Part shown: piece by piece, positions 55,174 to 64,000 of the stretch
Layout: the number at the start of each line of letters is the position of its first letter
Numbering within the stretch: position 1 is the first letter of the stretch
Source: JBDWFY01 sp964291365
GTDB taxonomy: Bacteria; Pseudomonadota; Alphaproteobacteria; Rhizobiales; Stappiaceae
Direction: 5' to 3'
NCBI GenBank assembly: GCA_964291365.2
Contig: OZ220020.1
Coordinates: 620,001 to 684,000, forward strand
DNA: 64,000 nucleotides
Notes under the pieces: generated by a model
Databases searched by the model: none
Told to the model about the DNA's origin: nothing
The model's input: the letters and a program-made list of their open reading frames with translations, nothing else
Made by a program: the position numbers and the translations under genes

Positions 55174-56813
55174 GTTGTACTTTCCTTAGCCAACATTTCT
55201 GAAACTCGATCACGCAAAACATTTTTTTGAATCTTTCCAGTTAAAGTTTTTGGCAATTCACCAAAACTGTAATAACGCGGGATTTTGAATCCCGCTAAAT
55301 GTTCTCGACAAAATTCTATTAAATTCTCAATTGTAGGTTCTGATGCTCCTGGTTTAATTGTAACAAATGCCATCGGTGTTTCTCCCCACTTAGTGTCTGC
55401 CCGCGCAACTACAGCTGCTTCCATAATGTCAGGATGCAAATAAAGTACTTCTTCAACTTCAAGACTAGAGATATTTTCCCCACCAGAAATAATAATATCT
55501 TTTGATCGGTCTCTTACTTCTACATATCCATCTGGATGAGTCACACCTAGATCACCTGAATGAAACCAACCATCCGTAAATGCTTCCGCCGTCACCTTCG
55601 GATTTTTCAAATAACCTTTCATCACAGTATTGCTCCGTAACATAATTTCACCCATTGACTCACCATCCCACGGTAATTCTTCCATATCCTCTGGATTACG
55701 AACCGATACTTCAGCAACTAGTGGATGTGGAACTCCTTGCCTTGCCATCAAACGAGATCTTTCTGGTAAAGATTGGTCATACCAATCTCTCTGCATTTCA
55801 CAAATCATGCTTGGACCATAAGTTTCGGTAAGACCGTACAAATGAATAACGGTAAATCCAAGATCTTCCATTGCTTTAATTACAGCACTTGGTGGTGCAG
55901 CACCCCCAGTAGCAACTTGAACTTTTTGATTAAATGACTGACGTTGATCTTCAGGAGTATGTATCAGTGAAGATAACACAATTGGTGCACCAGCCATATT
56001 TGTTACACCAAATTCTACTATCCGTTGATAAACCATCGGTGGATCAACTTTTCTCAAACACACTTGCGTCCCACCGGCGGTTACCATTGCCCAACCGTGA
56101 GTCCAACCATTGCAATGAAATAATGGTAAAGTCCAAAGGTAAACGCTTGACGATCCCAACCCTAATGACAGCGCGTTACCAACAGCATTCAACGACGCCC
56201 CACGGTGTGAGTAAACCACACCCTTCGGATTTCCAGTTGTACCAGAGGTATAATTCAACGAAATCGGAAAGTCTTCATCATTTATACTGTAAATCGGAGC
56301 ATCGGAATCACCTGTTGATAAAAATTCTTCATATCCTGAATCTCCACCATCTGCCGAAATCTCAATAATTTCAATATCCAAAGATTTATCATTACGTACC
56401 ACTTCAATAATTTCTTGATATTCAGAGTCCACAAAAAATAATTTAGATTCAGCATGTTTTAATATTGTCTGGACTGTTGTTGCATCAAGTCGCGTATTGA
56501 TTGCGTTTAACACCCCACCTGCCATTGGTATACTGAATTGAGTTTCAATCATCGCTGGAATATTAGGTGCCATTATTGAAACAACATCTTCAGGTATGAT
56601 TCCAAAGTGCCTTAGTGCATCAGACATTTGTATGCATCGAGATAGCATTTCTGAATATGAAATTATTCTGGAACCATCAATAATTGCAGATTTCGTTGGG
56701 AATACTCGCGCTGAACGATACAACGCCGTGATAGGTGTAAGTGGTACTTTATTGGCAGGACAAGGTTTAAGGTCATCAAATGTCGATTGACCATTATTTC
56801 GTTGCACGCTCAT
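55170..56813 (-). CDS. Acyl-CoA synthetase (AMP-forming), FadD/DmdB class
   Basis: 547 aa adenylate-forming enzyme. P-loop YTSGTTGNPKGVVYSH, LYGLTETYGP, WFHSGDLGVTHPDGYVEVRDRSKDIIISGGENISSLEVE and the C-terminal catalytic Lys in LPKTLTGKIQKNVLR. Length and pattern fit medium/long-chain fatty acyl-CoA ligases and methylmercaptopropionyl-CoA ligase (DmdB) of marine bacteria; I cannot separate these. AGGAGGGG before the ATG is a strong site. Coupled to the SDR, so an acid is likely activated and then oxidised or reduced. Confidence 0.87.
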   Translation of the reverse strand: MSVQRNNGQSTFDDLKPCPANKVPLTPITALYRSARVFPTKSAIIDGSRIISYSEMLSRCIQMSDALRHFGIIPEDVVSIMAPNIPAMIETQFSIPMAGGVLNAINTRLDATTVQTILKHAESKLFFVDSEYQEIIEVVRNDKSLDIEIIEISADGGDSGYEEFLSTGDSDAPIYSINDEDFPISLNYTSGTTGNPKGVVYSHRGASLNAVGNALSLGLGSSSVYLWTLPLFHCNGWTHGWAMVTAGGTQVCLRKVDPPMVYQRIVEFGVTNMAGAPIVLSSLIHTPEDQRQSFNQKVQVATGGAAPPSAVIKAMEDLGFTVIHLYGLTETYGPSMICEMQRDWYDQSLPERSRLMARQGVPHPLVAEVSVRNPEDMEELPWDGESMGEIMLRSNTVMKGYLKNPKVTAEAFTDGWFHSGDLGVTHPDGYVEVRDRSKDIIISGGENISSLEVEEVLYLHPDIMEAAVVARADTKWGETPMAFVTIKPGASEPTIENLIEFCREHLAGFKIPRYYSFGELPKTLTGKIQKNVLRDRVSEMLAKESTT

Positions 56814-56900
56814 ATCAAGGCTCCCCTCCTAAAATAATTTGTTAGTGGTATGATATGCAAAAGCAATTAGATTCCAAAATCAGTTGTGTTTTCAATTCAC

Positions 56901-58067
56901 CTAATCAGCATGTAAAAAATATGTAAATAATTCAGATAACGCACCTATAACATGATAAAAAGAGCTAGCAGGTACGGGTTCTAACTCAAACCTTCCATTT
57001 GAATGTAATTTGTCTCGCCATAATCCTTTAGGATGCAAATCGAAAAATTTCTCAAGTACGACAATGCCCTTTTTAATTTGCTTTTTGTAAAATATTTTCT
57101 CATCGTCTATAGAATTTTTTGCAAACAAAGTTGCGGCTTTAATTAACTCTGTATGTGGCCATAGTCGAGATATTGGATTGCGTACAGTAAAATCATCATT
57201 CAACTGCAATACTAACACTTGTCTTTCAATATCAAACCCATGCTGAATACCGAGACCAAACAACTTCTTTGCACTAGCAATTGCTGACTTATTATTCCTT
57301 AAAATTCCCCACCTTTCAAGCAACCATGCCCACTCAAACAAATGTCCTGGTTCAACAATTTTGCCTAAATCATCAGGGAAAGGTAGCCAATTTTCATCAA
57401 AAAATTCACGTAAAACACCGGTTTCTTGATCAATGAATTGAGTTAAACAGAGTTTTGCAATTTCATCAATTTCGTTGCTCCAGTATCCTTTATTTGAAAC
57501 CGATTCCCAAGCCAAAAATGCTTCAAATAAATGCATGTGCGGATTGGACCTAAGTGGTAATTTCCCGTCAGTACTTTCATTAAATCCACTTAGTGGATGG
57601 AAGTAATATTCTTTCAACAAATGCAACAAGATTTCAGCGCGCTGCTCAGCATCTTTTCGAAGCTCCGGAATCGAGCTAGCAATATGTGCAAACGCAAATA
57701 ACGCAAATGCTTGATTATAAAGATCAAATTCTAGATTTTTAGTTCCATTAATTGGATCAAATTCAGCAATTATTGCTCCATTTGAGGTGATAAAATTCTC
57801 GCAAAAATATTGATATCCATTGAGTACAATTGGTTTCCATGTTTCCCAACCTAATCGTCCAGCTTCAATAAAACAATATATCTGTCGGCACGATACTCGT
57901 GCACGCTGCGTTTCTACTAATCCCAATCCATTTAAACTTAATCGCTCAAAAAATCCGCTGCTCTTTAAATCTATTCCATTTCGCTGCCAAATTGGTAATG
58001 CTTCTTGAAACAACCATTTTTTTAACCGCTTACAATCTTCCGTAAGTTGTACTGTTAATTCAACCAT
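56901..58067 (-). CDS. AGE-family (N-acylglucosamine 2-epimerase / mannose isomerase) protein
   Basis: 388 aa alpha/alpha barrel. Family features: SGFFERLSLNGLGLVETQRARVSCRQIYCF with the RxRxxxRQ pattern, NPHMHLFEAFLAWE, VEPGHLFEWAWLL and RLWPHTELIKAA, which place the conserved His residues of the active site. It interconverts aldose/ketose or N-acyl hexosamine forms. I start at ATG 58067; GTG 58076 is an alternative three codons upstream. Lies 44 bp after the FAH hydrolase gene. Confidence 0.84.
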   Translation of the reverse strand: MVELTVQLTEDCKRLKKWLFQEALPIWQRNGIDLKSSGFFERLSLNGLGLVETQRARVSCRQIYCFIEAGRLGWETWKPIVLNGYQYFCENFITSNGAIIAEFDPINGTKNLEFDLYNQAFALFAFAHIASSIPELRKDAEQRAEILLHLLKEYYFHPLSGFNESTDGKLPLRSNPHMHLFEAFLAWESVSNKGYWSNEIDEIAKLCLTQFIDQETGVLREFFDENWLPFPDDLGKIVEPGHLFEWAWLLERWGILRNNKSAIASAKKLFGLGIQHGFDIERQVLVLQLNDDFTVRNPISRLWPHTELIKAATLFAKNSIDDEKIFYKKQIKKGIVVLEKFFDLHPKGLWRDKLHSNGRFELEPVPASSFYHVIGALSELFTYFLHAD

Positions 58068-58111
58068 TATATCCACACGAAACCATAGTCATTTTCCACT
58101 ATCAAAAGACA

Positions 58112-58951
58112 CTAACTATCATTGATGACATTTTGCTGTTGGGTACCAAGTCCTTCAATACCAAGTTCTACTATGTCTCCAGCACGTAAATACTTAGGTG
58201 GTTTCATTCCCATTCCAACCCCTGGTGGAGTTCCAGTTGAAATTACATCACCCGGATGTAGCGTCATAAATTGACTCAAGTACGCGACAACAAAATTTAC
58301 ACCATAAACCATCGTAGCAGTAGAACCATTTTGTCTAGACTCACCATTAACCGTTAACCACATGGGTAAATTTTGCGGATCAGGAATTTCATCTGGTGTT
58401 ACTAGCCACGGTCCAATTGGTCCAAAATTGTCAGCAGATTTACCTTTCGTCCACTGCCCAGCTCTTTCAGCTTGAAACGCGCGTTCTGAAACATCATTAA
58501 TTACGCAATAACCAGCAATATGAGCCAATACGTCCTTTTCTCCAATATACTTCGCCTTCTTGCTTATAACTACACCCAACTCAACTTCCCAATCAGTTTT
58601 TTCAGATCCACGTGGAATAATGATCGGATCATTAGGTCCACAGATTGAGGAATTTGCCTTCATAAACACCACTGGTTCTGGGGGAACTTCCATTCCAGAT
58701 TCTTCAGCATGATCTGAAAAATTTAATCCAATACAGACAAATTTATTAACATTTCCTACACATGGACCGATACGTTGTTCCTCGTTGATTTTGGTTAATG
58801 AACTGGTATCAATATCTTTGAATTGTCCTAACTTTGACAATGTTTCACCAGATAAATCTGGAATGTGGTCCGAAATATCTCGGATTTCATTATTGTTATC
58901 CAGCAAACAAGGTTTTTCTGATCCTGGCTCACCCATACGCAAAAACTTCAT
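58112..58951 (-). CDS. FAH-family hydrolase (2,4-diketo-3-deoxy-sugar-acid hydrolase type)
   Basis: 279 aa. VCIGLNFSDHAEESGMEVPPEPVVFMKANSSICGPNDPIIIPRG, DWEVELGVVISKKAKYI, GYCVINDVSERAFQ, KSADNFGPIGPWLVT and DVISTGTPPGVGMG carry the metal-binding Glu/Glu/Asp pattern. Proteins of this length and start (MKFLR.G..G.EKP) are commonly L-fuconate/rhamnonate-pathway diketo acid hydrolases. GGAG eight bases before ATG 58951 decides the start over 58969. Together with the aldose dehydrogenase and lactonase it could form part of a non-phosphorylated deoxysugar pathway. Confidence 0.86.
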   Translation of the reverse strand: MKFLRMGEPGSEKPCLLDNNNEIRDISDHIPDLSGETLSKLGQFKDIDTSSLTKINEEQRIGPCVGNVNKFVCIGLNFSDHAEESGMEVPPEPVVFMKANSSICGPNDPIIIPRGSEKTDWEVELGVVISKKAKYIGEKDVLAHIAGYCVINDVSERAFQAERAGQWTKGKSADNFGPIGPWLVTPDEIPDPQNLPMWLTVNGESRQNGSTATMVYGVNFVVAYLSQFMTLHPGDVISTGTPPGVGMGMKPPKYLRAGDIVELGIEGLGTQQQNVINDS

Positions 58952-59314
58952 TTGTAGAACTCCTGTCAAATTTTAAATTGAAAAATTTTATAATATTTTT
59001 TCTAATTTCACACGCAAAAAAGTATTCTATTGCTAATAAATCAAAAATGTACATTTTTTGTACCATTCTGTTATTACAAATTTACATAAATGTTAATACA
59101 CAACACTTTTCTGGGAAAATCTATTTGTTAAGTTTACGATTTATCCCAGAATTAAAATTTTCGTGGAAGGAAATCTAAGGTAACAAGATTTTCAAATCAA
59201 TTTTTACTTTAATTCAAAAAAATTTAAGTGCATAAAAAAGTTGCAAACTAAGGAAAAAAATACTATATTAATAAATGACCGCCATAAATTAACAACTAAA
59301 ATAAGAGGTAAATT
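58952..59314. other. Divergent intergenic region
   Basis: 363 bp, very AT-rich, between the FAH operon (minus) and the repeat protein gene (plus). An imperfect dyad AATGTAC...GTACCATT lies at 59046-59067. No gene found. Confidence 0.4.
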
Positions 59315-60274
59315 ATGTATATATTAAAAATAAAACTCGCAATAATCTTTGCGTTTTGCGTAATATTACCATTTAGTGTTAATGCTCAGGGAAACCCTTG
59401 TGATGGAGCTGATGGTATAATTCATTCAAATGGTGGTGGTTTTGTAGCCACAACTGCTACTGTAGCTTCAACAGTTTATGTTGGTTCAAATGCTCAAATT
59501 TGTGATTCAGCAACAGTTCTTAATAACGCAAAAATTTTAGATAACGCACAGATTTATGACAACGCCAAAATAATAAAGAATGCTAAAATATATGGTGATG
59601 CGAAGGTATATGGTAATGCCGAAATTTCTAGAGATGCGAAAATCTTTGATAACGCACAGATTTTTGATAACGCACAAATTATTAGGAATGCAAAGATTTA
59701 TGGTAACGCGAAGGTATATGGTAATGCCGAAATTTCTAGAGATGCAAAAATCTTTGACAACGCACAAATTTTCGATAACGCACAAATTATTAGGAATGCA
59801 AAGATTTATGGTATGGCAAAGGTATATGGTAAGGCTAAAATTTATGGAGATTCGCAGATATTTGATAATGCACAGGTCTTTGATAACGCGCAAATAATTA
59901 GGAATACAAAGGTTTATGGTAACGCGAAGGTATATGGTAAGGCAGAATTGACTACCAAAAGATTGTATGGAATCTTTGATAGCCTATTGGAAGTATATGA
60001 TAATGCTATGATATTTGGTGAGGCAAAAATTACTGGAGAAGTGAAGATATTTGGAAATGCTAAGGTATATGATAATGCCAAAGTATTTGGAAATTCAAAG
60101 ATTTTTGATTCTGCAGAAATATATGAAAACGCACAAGTTTATGGTTATTCAATAATCGGTGGTGAAACACATATCTCTGGAAACACTAAACTGTATGGTA
60201 ATGTAGAAGTTTATGATGAAGCTATGTTAAATAGTGGAAATGGCTTTATTTGGTGGGGCAATAACCAAAAATAA
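59315..60274 (+). CDS. Secreted hexapeptide-repeat (left-handed beta-helix) protein
   Basis: 319 aa. Signal peptide about 1-24 (ending VNA before QGNPC). From about residue 55 on, nearly every sixth residue repeats as N/D-A-x-I/V-x-x: KIYGN-AKVYGN-AEISRD-AKIFDN-AQIFDN-AQIIRN. That is the rule for a left-handed parallel beta-helix. The pattern is like the YdcK-type family and shows no acyltransferase catalytic His. Groups of six hexapeptides repeat as 36-residue units. GAGG precedes the ATG. Probably a rigid periplasmic or surface rod; function unknown. Confidence 0.82.
   Translation: MYILKIKLAIIFAFCVILPFSVNAQGNPCDGADGIIHSNGGGFVATTATVASTVYVGSNAQICDSATVLNNAKILDNAQIYDNAKIIKNAKIYGDAKVYGNAEISRDAKIFDNAQIFDNAQIIRNAKIYGNAKVYGNAEISRDAKIFDNAQIFDNAQIIRNAKIYGMAKVYGKAKIYGDSQIFDNAQVFDNAQIIRNTKVYGNAKVYGKAELTTKRLYGIFDSLLEVYDNAMIFGEAKITGEVKIFGNAKVYDNAKVFGNSKIFDSAEIYENAQVYGYSIIGGETHISGNTKLYGNVEVYDEAMLNSGNGFIWWGNNQK
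59600..59940 (+). repeat. 108-bp tandem repeats inside the beta-helix gene
   Basis: Units begin at 59600, 59708, 59816 and 59924 (GCG/GCA AAGGTATATGGTAA), exactly 108 bp apart, that is 36 codons or six hexapeptides. Units 1 and 2 are nearly identical in DNA; unit 3 differs more, and unit 4 diverges shortly after its start. This indicates recent internal duplication at the level of one whole set of beta-helix turns. Confidence 0.88.
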
Positions 60275-60382
60275 TGCAGAAAAATTTAACGAGACTTATA
60301 ATGTGGCCAAGTCTAATAATCAAGTATTTTAGCTGATTTGATTCTAGCTGGCTTGAGAAATTCTGCTATTATTTTCTATTAG

Positions 60383-61357
60383 TTACTCTTTTACGAATAG
60401 CGAAAGAATTTTCCCATTGATTTCTTTTAAAAAGGCAGGTCGATCGAAACCTTCCGGGTCCTTAGCTACTGGTATGTCCTCCTCATCAGTAACTCGCTTA
60501 GGAAAAGGAGCTATAAACGCAAAGTGATGACCTTTGATATACCAAAGTTCTCCTTTTATATCAGATGGTGCAGCTTCAAAAATTGGATCAGAATGAAATT
60601 CTGGTACTGCTTGTGTGTCTCCATCAATCGCTAATATATTCAATGATTCCACAGGTCCTATAGTCTTCAAATCAAAACCCTGAGAAACTGTAGCAACAAG
60701 AACTAATTTTCCATTGACTAAAGGTTGGTTATTGATTGGGCCGCTTTTATCCCGCAATTCCCAACCATAACAAAAGTAAATATCAGCATCTTGATTACCA
60801 TCACAGTAATTTTTTGCTATTTCGACACTAAATGTTGCACCAGCTGCCAACAATATTGTTGCACCACCAAGTGAATATCCCATTCCATGAATTGTTTCTG
60901 TGTTTACATGATCTTTTAATTCTGGATCATTAGTTACCGCGGCCAATGCAATTGACAGATCTTTAAAACGGCGGTTTAAACCCTCAGTGGTCTTTCTTCC
61001 TCCGATAAGATGATCTGAACGATGTCTTGGTGCAATAACGATAAATCCGGCATCCGCAAGTACTTGAGCCGTGAGGTGATGATTTCGGTATCGACCGCCA
61101 TTTCCATGAGAAGATAGAATAATAGGATGTTTTCCGGACATAATTGGTGCGTCACGTGCAATATTTACATCAAACGGCCCCATTCTTTGTTCTTTTGGTG
61201 CAGTACTACTTGGATACCAAACGCCGATTTTAGTTTTACCGTCAGTCAATTCACGGAAACCAGCAGCTTGAACAAATGGCACAACTAAAATAAATACTAT
61301 GAAGGTTAATAATATCTGTTTACATACAGATAGTTTTTTAAAACTTAAATGAATCAT
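60383..61357 (-). CDS. Secreted alpha/beta hydrolase (dienelactone-hydrolase / PAF-acetylhydrolase-like)
   Basis: 324 aa. Signal peptide about 1-31 (ending VQAA). Oxyanion region LSSHGNGGRYRNHH, nucleophile Ser162 in GMGYSLGG, and a late KGHHFAF that supplies the catalytic His. The pattern GKTKIGVWYPSSTAP near the mature N-terminus is typical of the predicted secreted hydrolases of COG4188. GGAG precedes the ATG. Single gene. Substrate unknown, likely an ester or lipid outside the cytoplasm. Confidence 0.82.
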   Translation of the reverse strand: MIHLSFKKLSVCKQILLTFIVFILVVPFVQAAGFRELTDGKTKIGVWYPSSTAPKEQRMGPFDVNIARDAPIMSGKHPIILSSHGNGGRYRNHHLTAQVLADAGFIVIAPRHRSDHLIGGRKTTEGLNRRFKDLSIALAAVTNDPELKDHVNTETIHGMGYSLGGATILLAAGATFSVEIAKNYCDGNQDADIYFCYGWELRDKSGPINNQPLVNGKLVLVATVSQGFDLKTIGPVESLNILAIDGDTQAVPEFHSDPIFEAAPSDIKGELWYIKGHHFAFIAPFPKRVTDEEDIPVAKDPEGFDRPAFLKEINGKILSLFVKE

Positions 61358-61795
61358 TTTTCATCTCCTTTACCTAGAATGAGAAAGATTATTTGGTTAT
61401 TATAAACTTAAATACTATAATTTGTCATATTGTGCAACTTCTTTTTTAAAGCGACAGAACATTACTTAAAAACTTACATTGTTAAGAGTGAAACTAAACC
61501 ATAACTGCTCAAATTAAAGTAAATTTCTAGGTTTCTAAAATGGTTCTAATACCCAAAATACAAAAGATAACTGAATCAATTTCAATGACTTTTTCAATTT
61601 ACAAAGTCGTCTATTTCTGCTTCTTTCGACTAGGACGTTTGACTTTGAATGAGTTCTCACATTCATTTTGCACTGGAGTTAAAAACAGCCACTATTGGTA
61701 AGCTAATTGGAATAATTTTACCTGATTAAAAAGCATTCTTTGTTATTATTGCCATTACTCAATTCCTTAATTTTGATTCAACAATTGTAATTAAA
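61358..61795. other. Intergenic region, nothing recognised
   Basis: 438 bp between two minus-strand genes. AT-rich; no ORF with a ribosome site, and no strong hairpin was noticed. Confidence 0.45.
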
Positions 61796-63952
61796 TCAAT
61801 ATTTCTTCTGTCGCCGTCGAATTGCAAGTTGTTCTAAAGACACATTTATTGCATCTCCAAAAGTATACACACTATGTTGTTCAAGAATTTTGATTAATCC
61901 AATTAGTACTGTTGCAGTTGCAATTGAATCACCTAACGCACTATGGCGTACACTTGAATCAATTTCCACTGATAACCGTTGCGCAATCGCATCTAGTGTC
62001 AGATCTTCTGTTGAACCAAAAACATGGGCGGCCAATAACACAGTATCTAACGAAGATTGATTAAACTCAATTCCAGTTTTTTCCTTATTTTTATTAAGGA
62101 AAGCCATATCAAATGGTGCATTATGTGCAACTAGCACCGCACCATCAACAAACGTATGAAACAAAGGTAAAATCTCTTTGATTGTTGGCTCATTTTCAAC
62201 CATTTTTTCAGTAATATGATGAACTTTAGTTGAACTCAGAGGAATTGACCGTTCTGGATTGACTAATCGGTCAAAAAATTCTCCGCTTAATACTCTGCCA
62301 TTAACCACTCGCACCCCTGCAATAGAAATTATTTCATCATCTTGTGAAGGTTCAAGCCCAGTTGTTTCAGTATCAAAGACTACCATTTCTAATTCGTTCA
62401 ATGGTGTATCTTCATGTTTCACTGAAACAGTCTTCGTAAACAAATCAAAGTCATAAAACTCTGGTCGTGCTGGTAATTGATTCGGTTGTTTTTCAATTTC
62501 GCTGTCACTATAGCTTGAAATTGTAACTGGCATTCTCAATCTAATTTGATTTTCACCTATTCCTTCCGGCCAAATTTCAGTCTTATACCGATTAAGTACA
62601 TCTTTGCCGCTTAAATCACCTAATGAACTATCAACTGGATCTTTTAACCAAGACTCTAATTGCTGTACTGAAATCATCCCACATTCAAAATCAATATCAA
62701 TATAAGATTGATTATTATGAGAAGAAACCGCTAAATTAAAGGATTTCGTATTAAATGTTTCAGAAATTCTTCCTATTAGGAGACTTAACAAACCAACCAA
62801 ACTAGCACTTTCGCATTCTAACCAAACGTTTGTCCCACCGCTATTTATTTCAACATTTACATCAGAATTTAATCGGGATGAGATGCAATCAAACAGAGTC
62901 GCTGAGTTTATTGGTGAAGTCGGCCATGCTCCTGCCAATAAATCAGATGCAACTTCATCCAACTTATCTAAACAACTGTTTAATTGCTCTGGTTCAGTTT
63001 GAACATGTTCAAGAAGCTTACTACGTTCCTCTGCAGAAATATCAGGAACGTTCAATATAGTTTCAGCCACTAGCGCAACATTTGTAAGTCGTTGCCGAAT
63101 TTCACGAATTGAAGAGTTAAGAATTCGGTCTCGCCAAATTCCTGCTTCTAATTCTGAGGTAGATTTTGTGAAAGTTATTACATAACCACGTGGTGAATTA
63201 TCGCTTTCTTCCAACATTAAAGACATTCGACAAAGTAGTGTCTCATCACTTGACTTAGCTAAGGTTGTAAATGGAATCATTAACCCATCACGATGATTTA
63301 GATATCGACCAGTTTCATGTCGTTTTTGCAATCTTTCCAGACAATGTTGCAATGGCCACTCAGCTAAAAATGTTGACAAATTCCTTCCCAGACCTGGACC
63401 CTTTTCAACTTCACCTGAAGGTGTTAGTATAATTTGTGCTTGTTTATTATAAAGAAGGATCGTGTGGTCTAACCGACAAATGACGACTCCTTCTTGTAAA
63501 TCTCTTACAACAGTTTCTAACCTACGTTTCAACCGGTTTGCATCATCTGTTGCATTTTGAACTTCTTCACTCACGTCAGTTCGTGCTTTCGTAAGTGCTG
63601 ACATTGCCTGCTCAACACTTGGTGCAAGAAAACCTAAATATTTTCCAATTCCAGGTGTCAGTTCTTGAGTTGAACCTGCATGTGTTACTGCTTGCAAATC
63701 ATTAATCATGACCAAGATTGGTTGTACAACATTTTCATCAAATTTTTGCCAAACCCATAACGTCAAACCAACAATAACGAACATTGCAATACCACCATAA
63801 AGTACCAACGGAGCAACGGATTCTAACGCTAATTCTGTGGCAATGAAATAACCACCAACAATAATGACTAATGTTGATGCAACTGCTATCAGTGCAAAAA
63901 ACAAAAATACTCGAACCCGTAATCCAAGTTTTTTAACTAAATATTCAGTCAT
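61796..63952 (-). CDS. Membrane-anchored sensor-like protein fused to a DnaQ-type 3'-5' exonuclease
   Basis: 718 aa. Two membrane helices (about 15-38 and 48-68) enclose a very short loop, then a HAMP/coiled-coil-like linker, a PAS-like domain (about 145-265, LQEGVVICRLDHTILLYNKQAQIIL) and a helical region like a degenerate histidine-kinase core (about 270-475) without an obvious phospho-acceptor HE motif. The C-terminal exonuclease has DTETTG (Asp527, Glu529), AHNAPFD and RHSALGDS, a complete DEDDh site as in the DNA polymerase III epsilon subunit. The ribosome site is weak. Such fusions occur in Alphaproteobacteria; role is unclear and is probably separate from replicative proofreading. Confidence 0.87.
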   Translation of the reverse strand: MTEYLVKKLGLRVRVFLFFALIAVASTLVIIVGGYFIATELALESVAPLVLYGGIAMFVIVGLTLWVWQKFDENVVQPILVMINDLQAVTHAGSTQELTPGIGKYLGFLAPSVEQAMSALTKARTDVSEEVQNATDDANRLKRRLETVVRDLQEGVVICRLDHTILLYNKQAQIILTPSGEVEKGPGLGRNLSTFLAEWPLQHCLERLQKRHETGRYLNHRDGLMIPFTTLAKSSDETLLCRMSLMLEESDNSPRGYVITFTKSTSELEAGIWRDRILNSSIREIRQRLTNVALVAETILNVPDISAEERSKLLEHVQTEPEQLNSCLDKLDEVASDLLAGAWPTSPINSATLFDCISSRLNSDVNVEINSGGTNVWLECESASLVGLLSLLIGRISETFNTKSFNLAVSSHNNQSYIDIDFECGMISVQQLESWLKDPVDSSLGDLSGKDVLNRYKTEIWPEGIGENQIRLRMPVTISSYSDSEIEKQPNQLPARPEFYDFDLFTKTVSVKHEDTPLNELEMVVFDTETTGLEPSQDDEIISIAGVRVVNGRVLSGEFFDRLVNPERSIPLSSTKVHHITEKMVENEPTIKEILPLFHTFVDGAVLVAHNAPFDMAFLNKNKEKTGIEFNQSSLDTVLLAAHVFGSTEDLTLDAIAQRLSVEIDSSVRHSALGDSIATATVLIGLIKILEQHSVYTFGDAINVSLEQLAIRRRQKKY

Positions 63953-64000
63953 TTAGAATTCATGAAATAGGTGGTTGATTTCATATTTTTAATAAAGTTT

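Noticed and set aside
59315..60274. Hexapeptide acyltransferase
   Set aside because: Has the repeats but a signal peptide and no catalytic His or C-terminal acyl-donor region; a structural beta-helix is more likely.
1..64000. tRNA or rRNA genes
   Set aside because: No cloverleaf-like segment or rRNA signature was noticed; a covariance search would be needed to exclude one with certainty.

Overview
The window is an AT-rich chromosomal segment, most likely from a free-living marine alphaproteobacterium. The strongest taxonomic clue is a 5-aminolevulinate synthase (hemA, C4 route) at 50403-51632. Supporting it are a choline-sulfatase, a BKACE (DUF849) enzyme, an ectoine-hydrolase-type M24 protein and a membrane-anchored PolC/DnaQ-type exonuclease fusion. 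Four ABC importers dedicated to small organic solutes fit a heterotroph living on osmolytes, amines and sugars. No rRNA, tRNA, CRISPR or phage structural gene was seen.

Layout. 207-7830: a beta-propeller protein, then a Pot-type ABC importer ending in choline-sulfatase. 8222-13569: isovaleryl-CoA dehydrogenase, a GST, and a zinc-uptake locus (znuCB-zur facing znuA, with a Zur-like palindrome between them). 13570-18053: an islet of small unknown genes, one with an in-frame stop, flanked by a decayed copy of the 3' end of the neighbouring aromatic amino acid decarboxylase gene; that decarboxylase overlaps ada. 18454-24896: a tiny lipoprotein, an ectoine-hydrolase-like gene, a deacetylase (argE-like) gene cut by an IS30-family element with a 3-bp duplication, and an RloA/RloB (AbiL-like) defence pair whose RloB is a pseudogene. 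25037-40340: a long catabolic block with a DapA-like aldolase/deaminase, an aldehyde dehydrogenase, an amine oxidase, two duplicated Tat-exported peptide-type binding proteins around a fatty-acid-hydroxylase-family gene, the DppB/C/DF transporter, BKACE and a lactonase-family hydrolase. 40711-46522: a sugar ABC importer with an aldose dehydrogenase. 46582-53087: a GMC oxidoreductase, an AAA+/winged-helix ATPase followed by 3.4 copies of a 175-bp tandem repeat, hemA, and a nuclease-like protein with a low-complexity linker. 53088-64000: a structured intergenic region, a small lipoprotein, an SDR/acyl-CoA ligase/AGE epimerase/FAH hydrolase run, a hexapeptide-repeat beta-helix protein, a secreted alpha/beta hydrolase and the exonuclease fusion.

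How the parts work together. The importers are each next to enzymes that could use their cargo: choline sulfate (betC), an amine or amino compound (DapA-like, PuuC-like, PuuB-like, BKACE), and a sugar oxidised to a lactone (aldose dehydrogenase, lactonase, FAH hydrolase). A recurrent design is a hairpin directly after every ABC binding-protein gene, which would let the binding protein be made in excess over the membrane parts. Only Zur and Ada are recognisable regulators, so the catabolic operons must be controlled from elsewhere or be constitutive. Signs of gene decay and rearrangement are concentrated between 13.6 and 24.9 kb.
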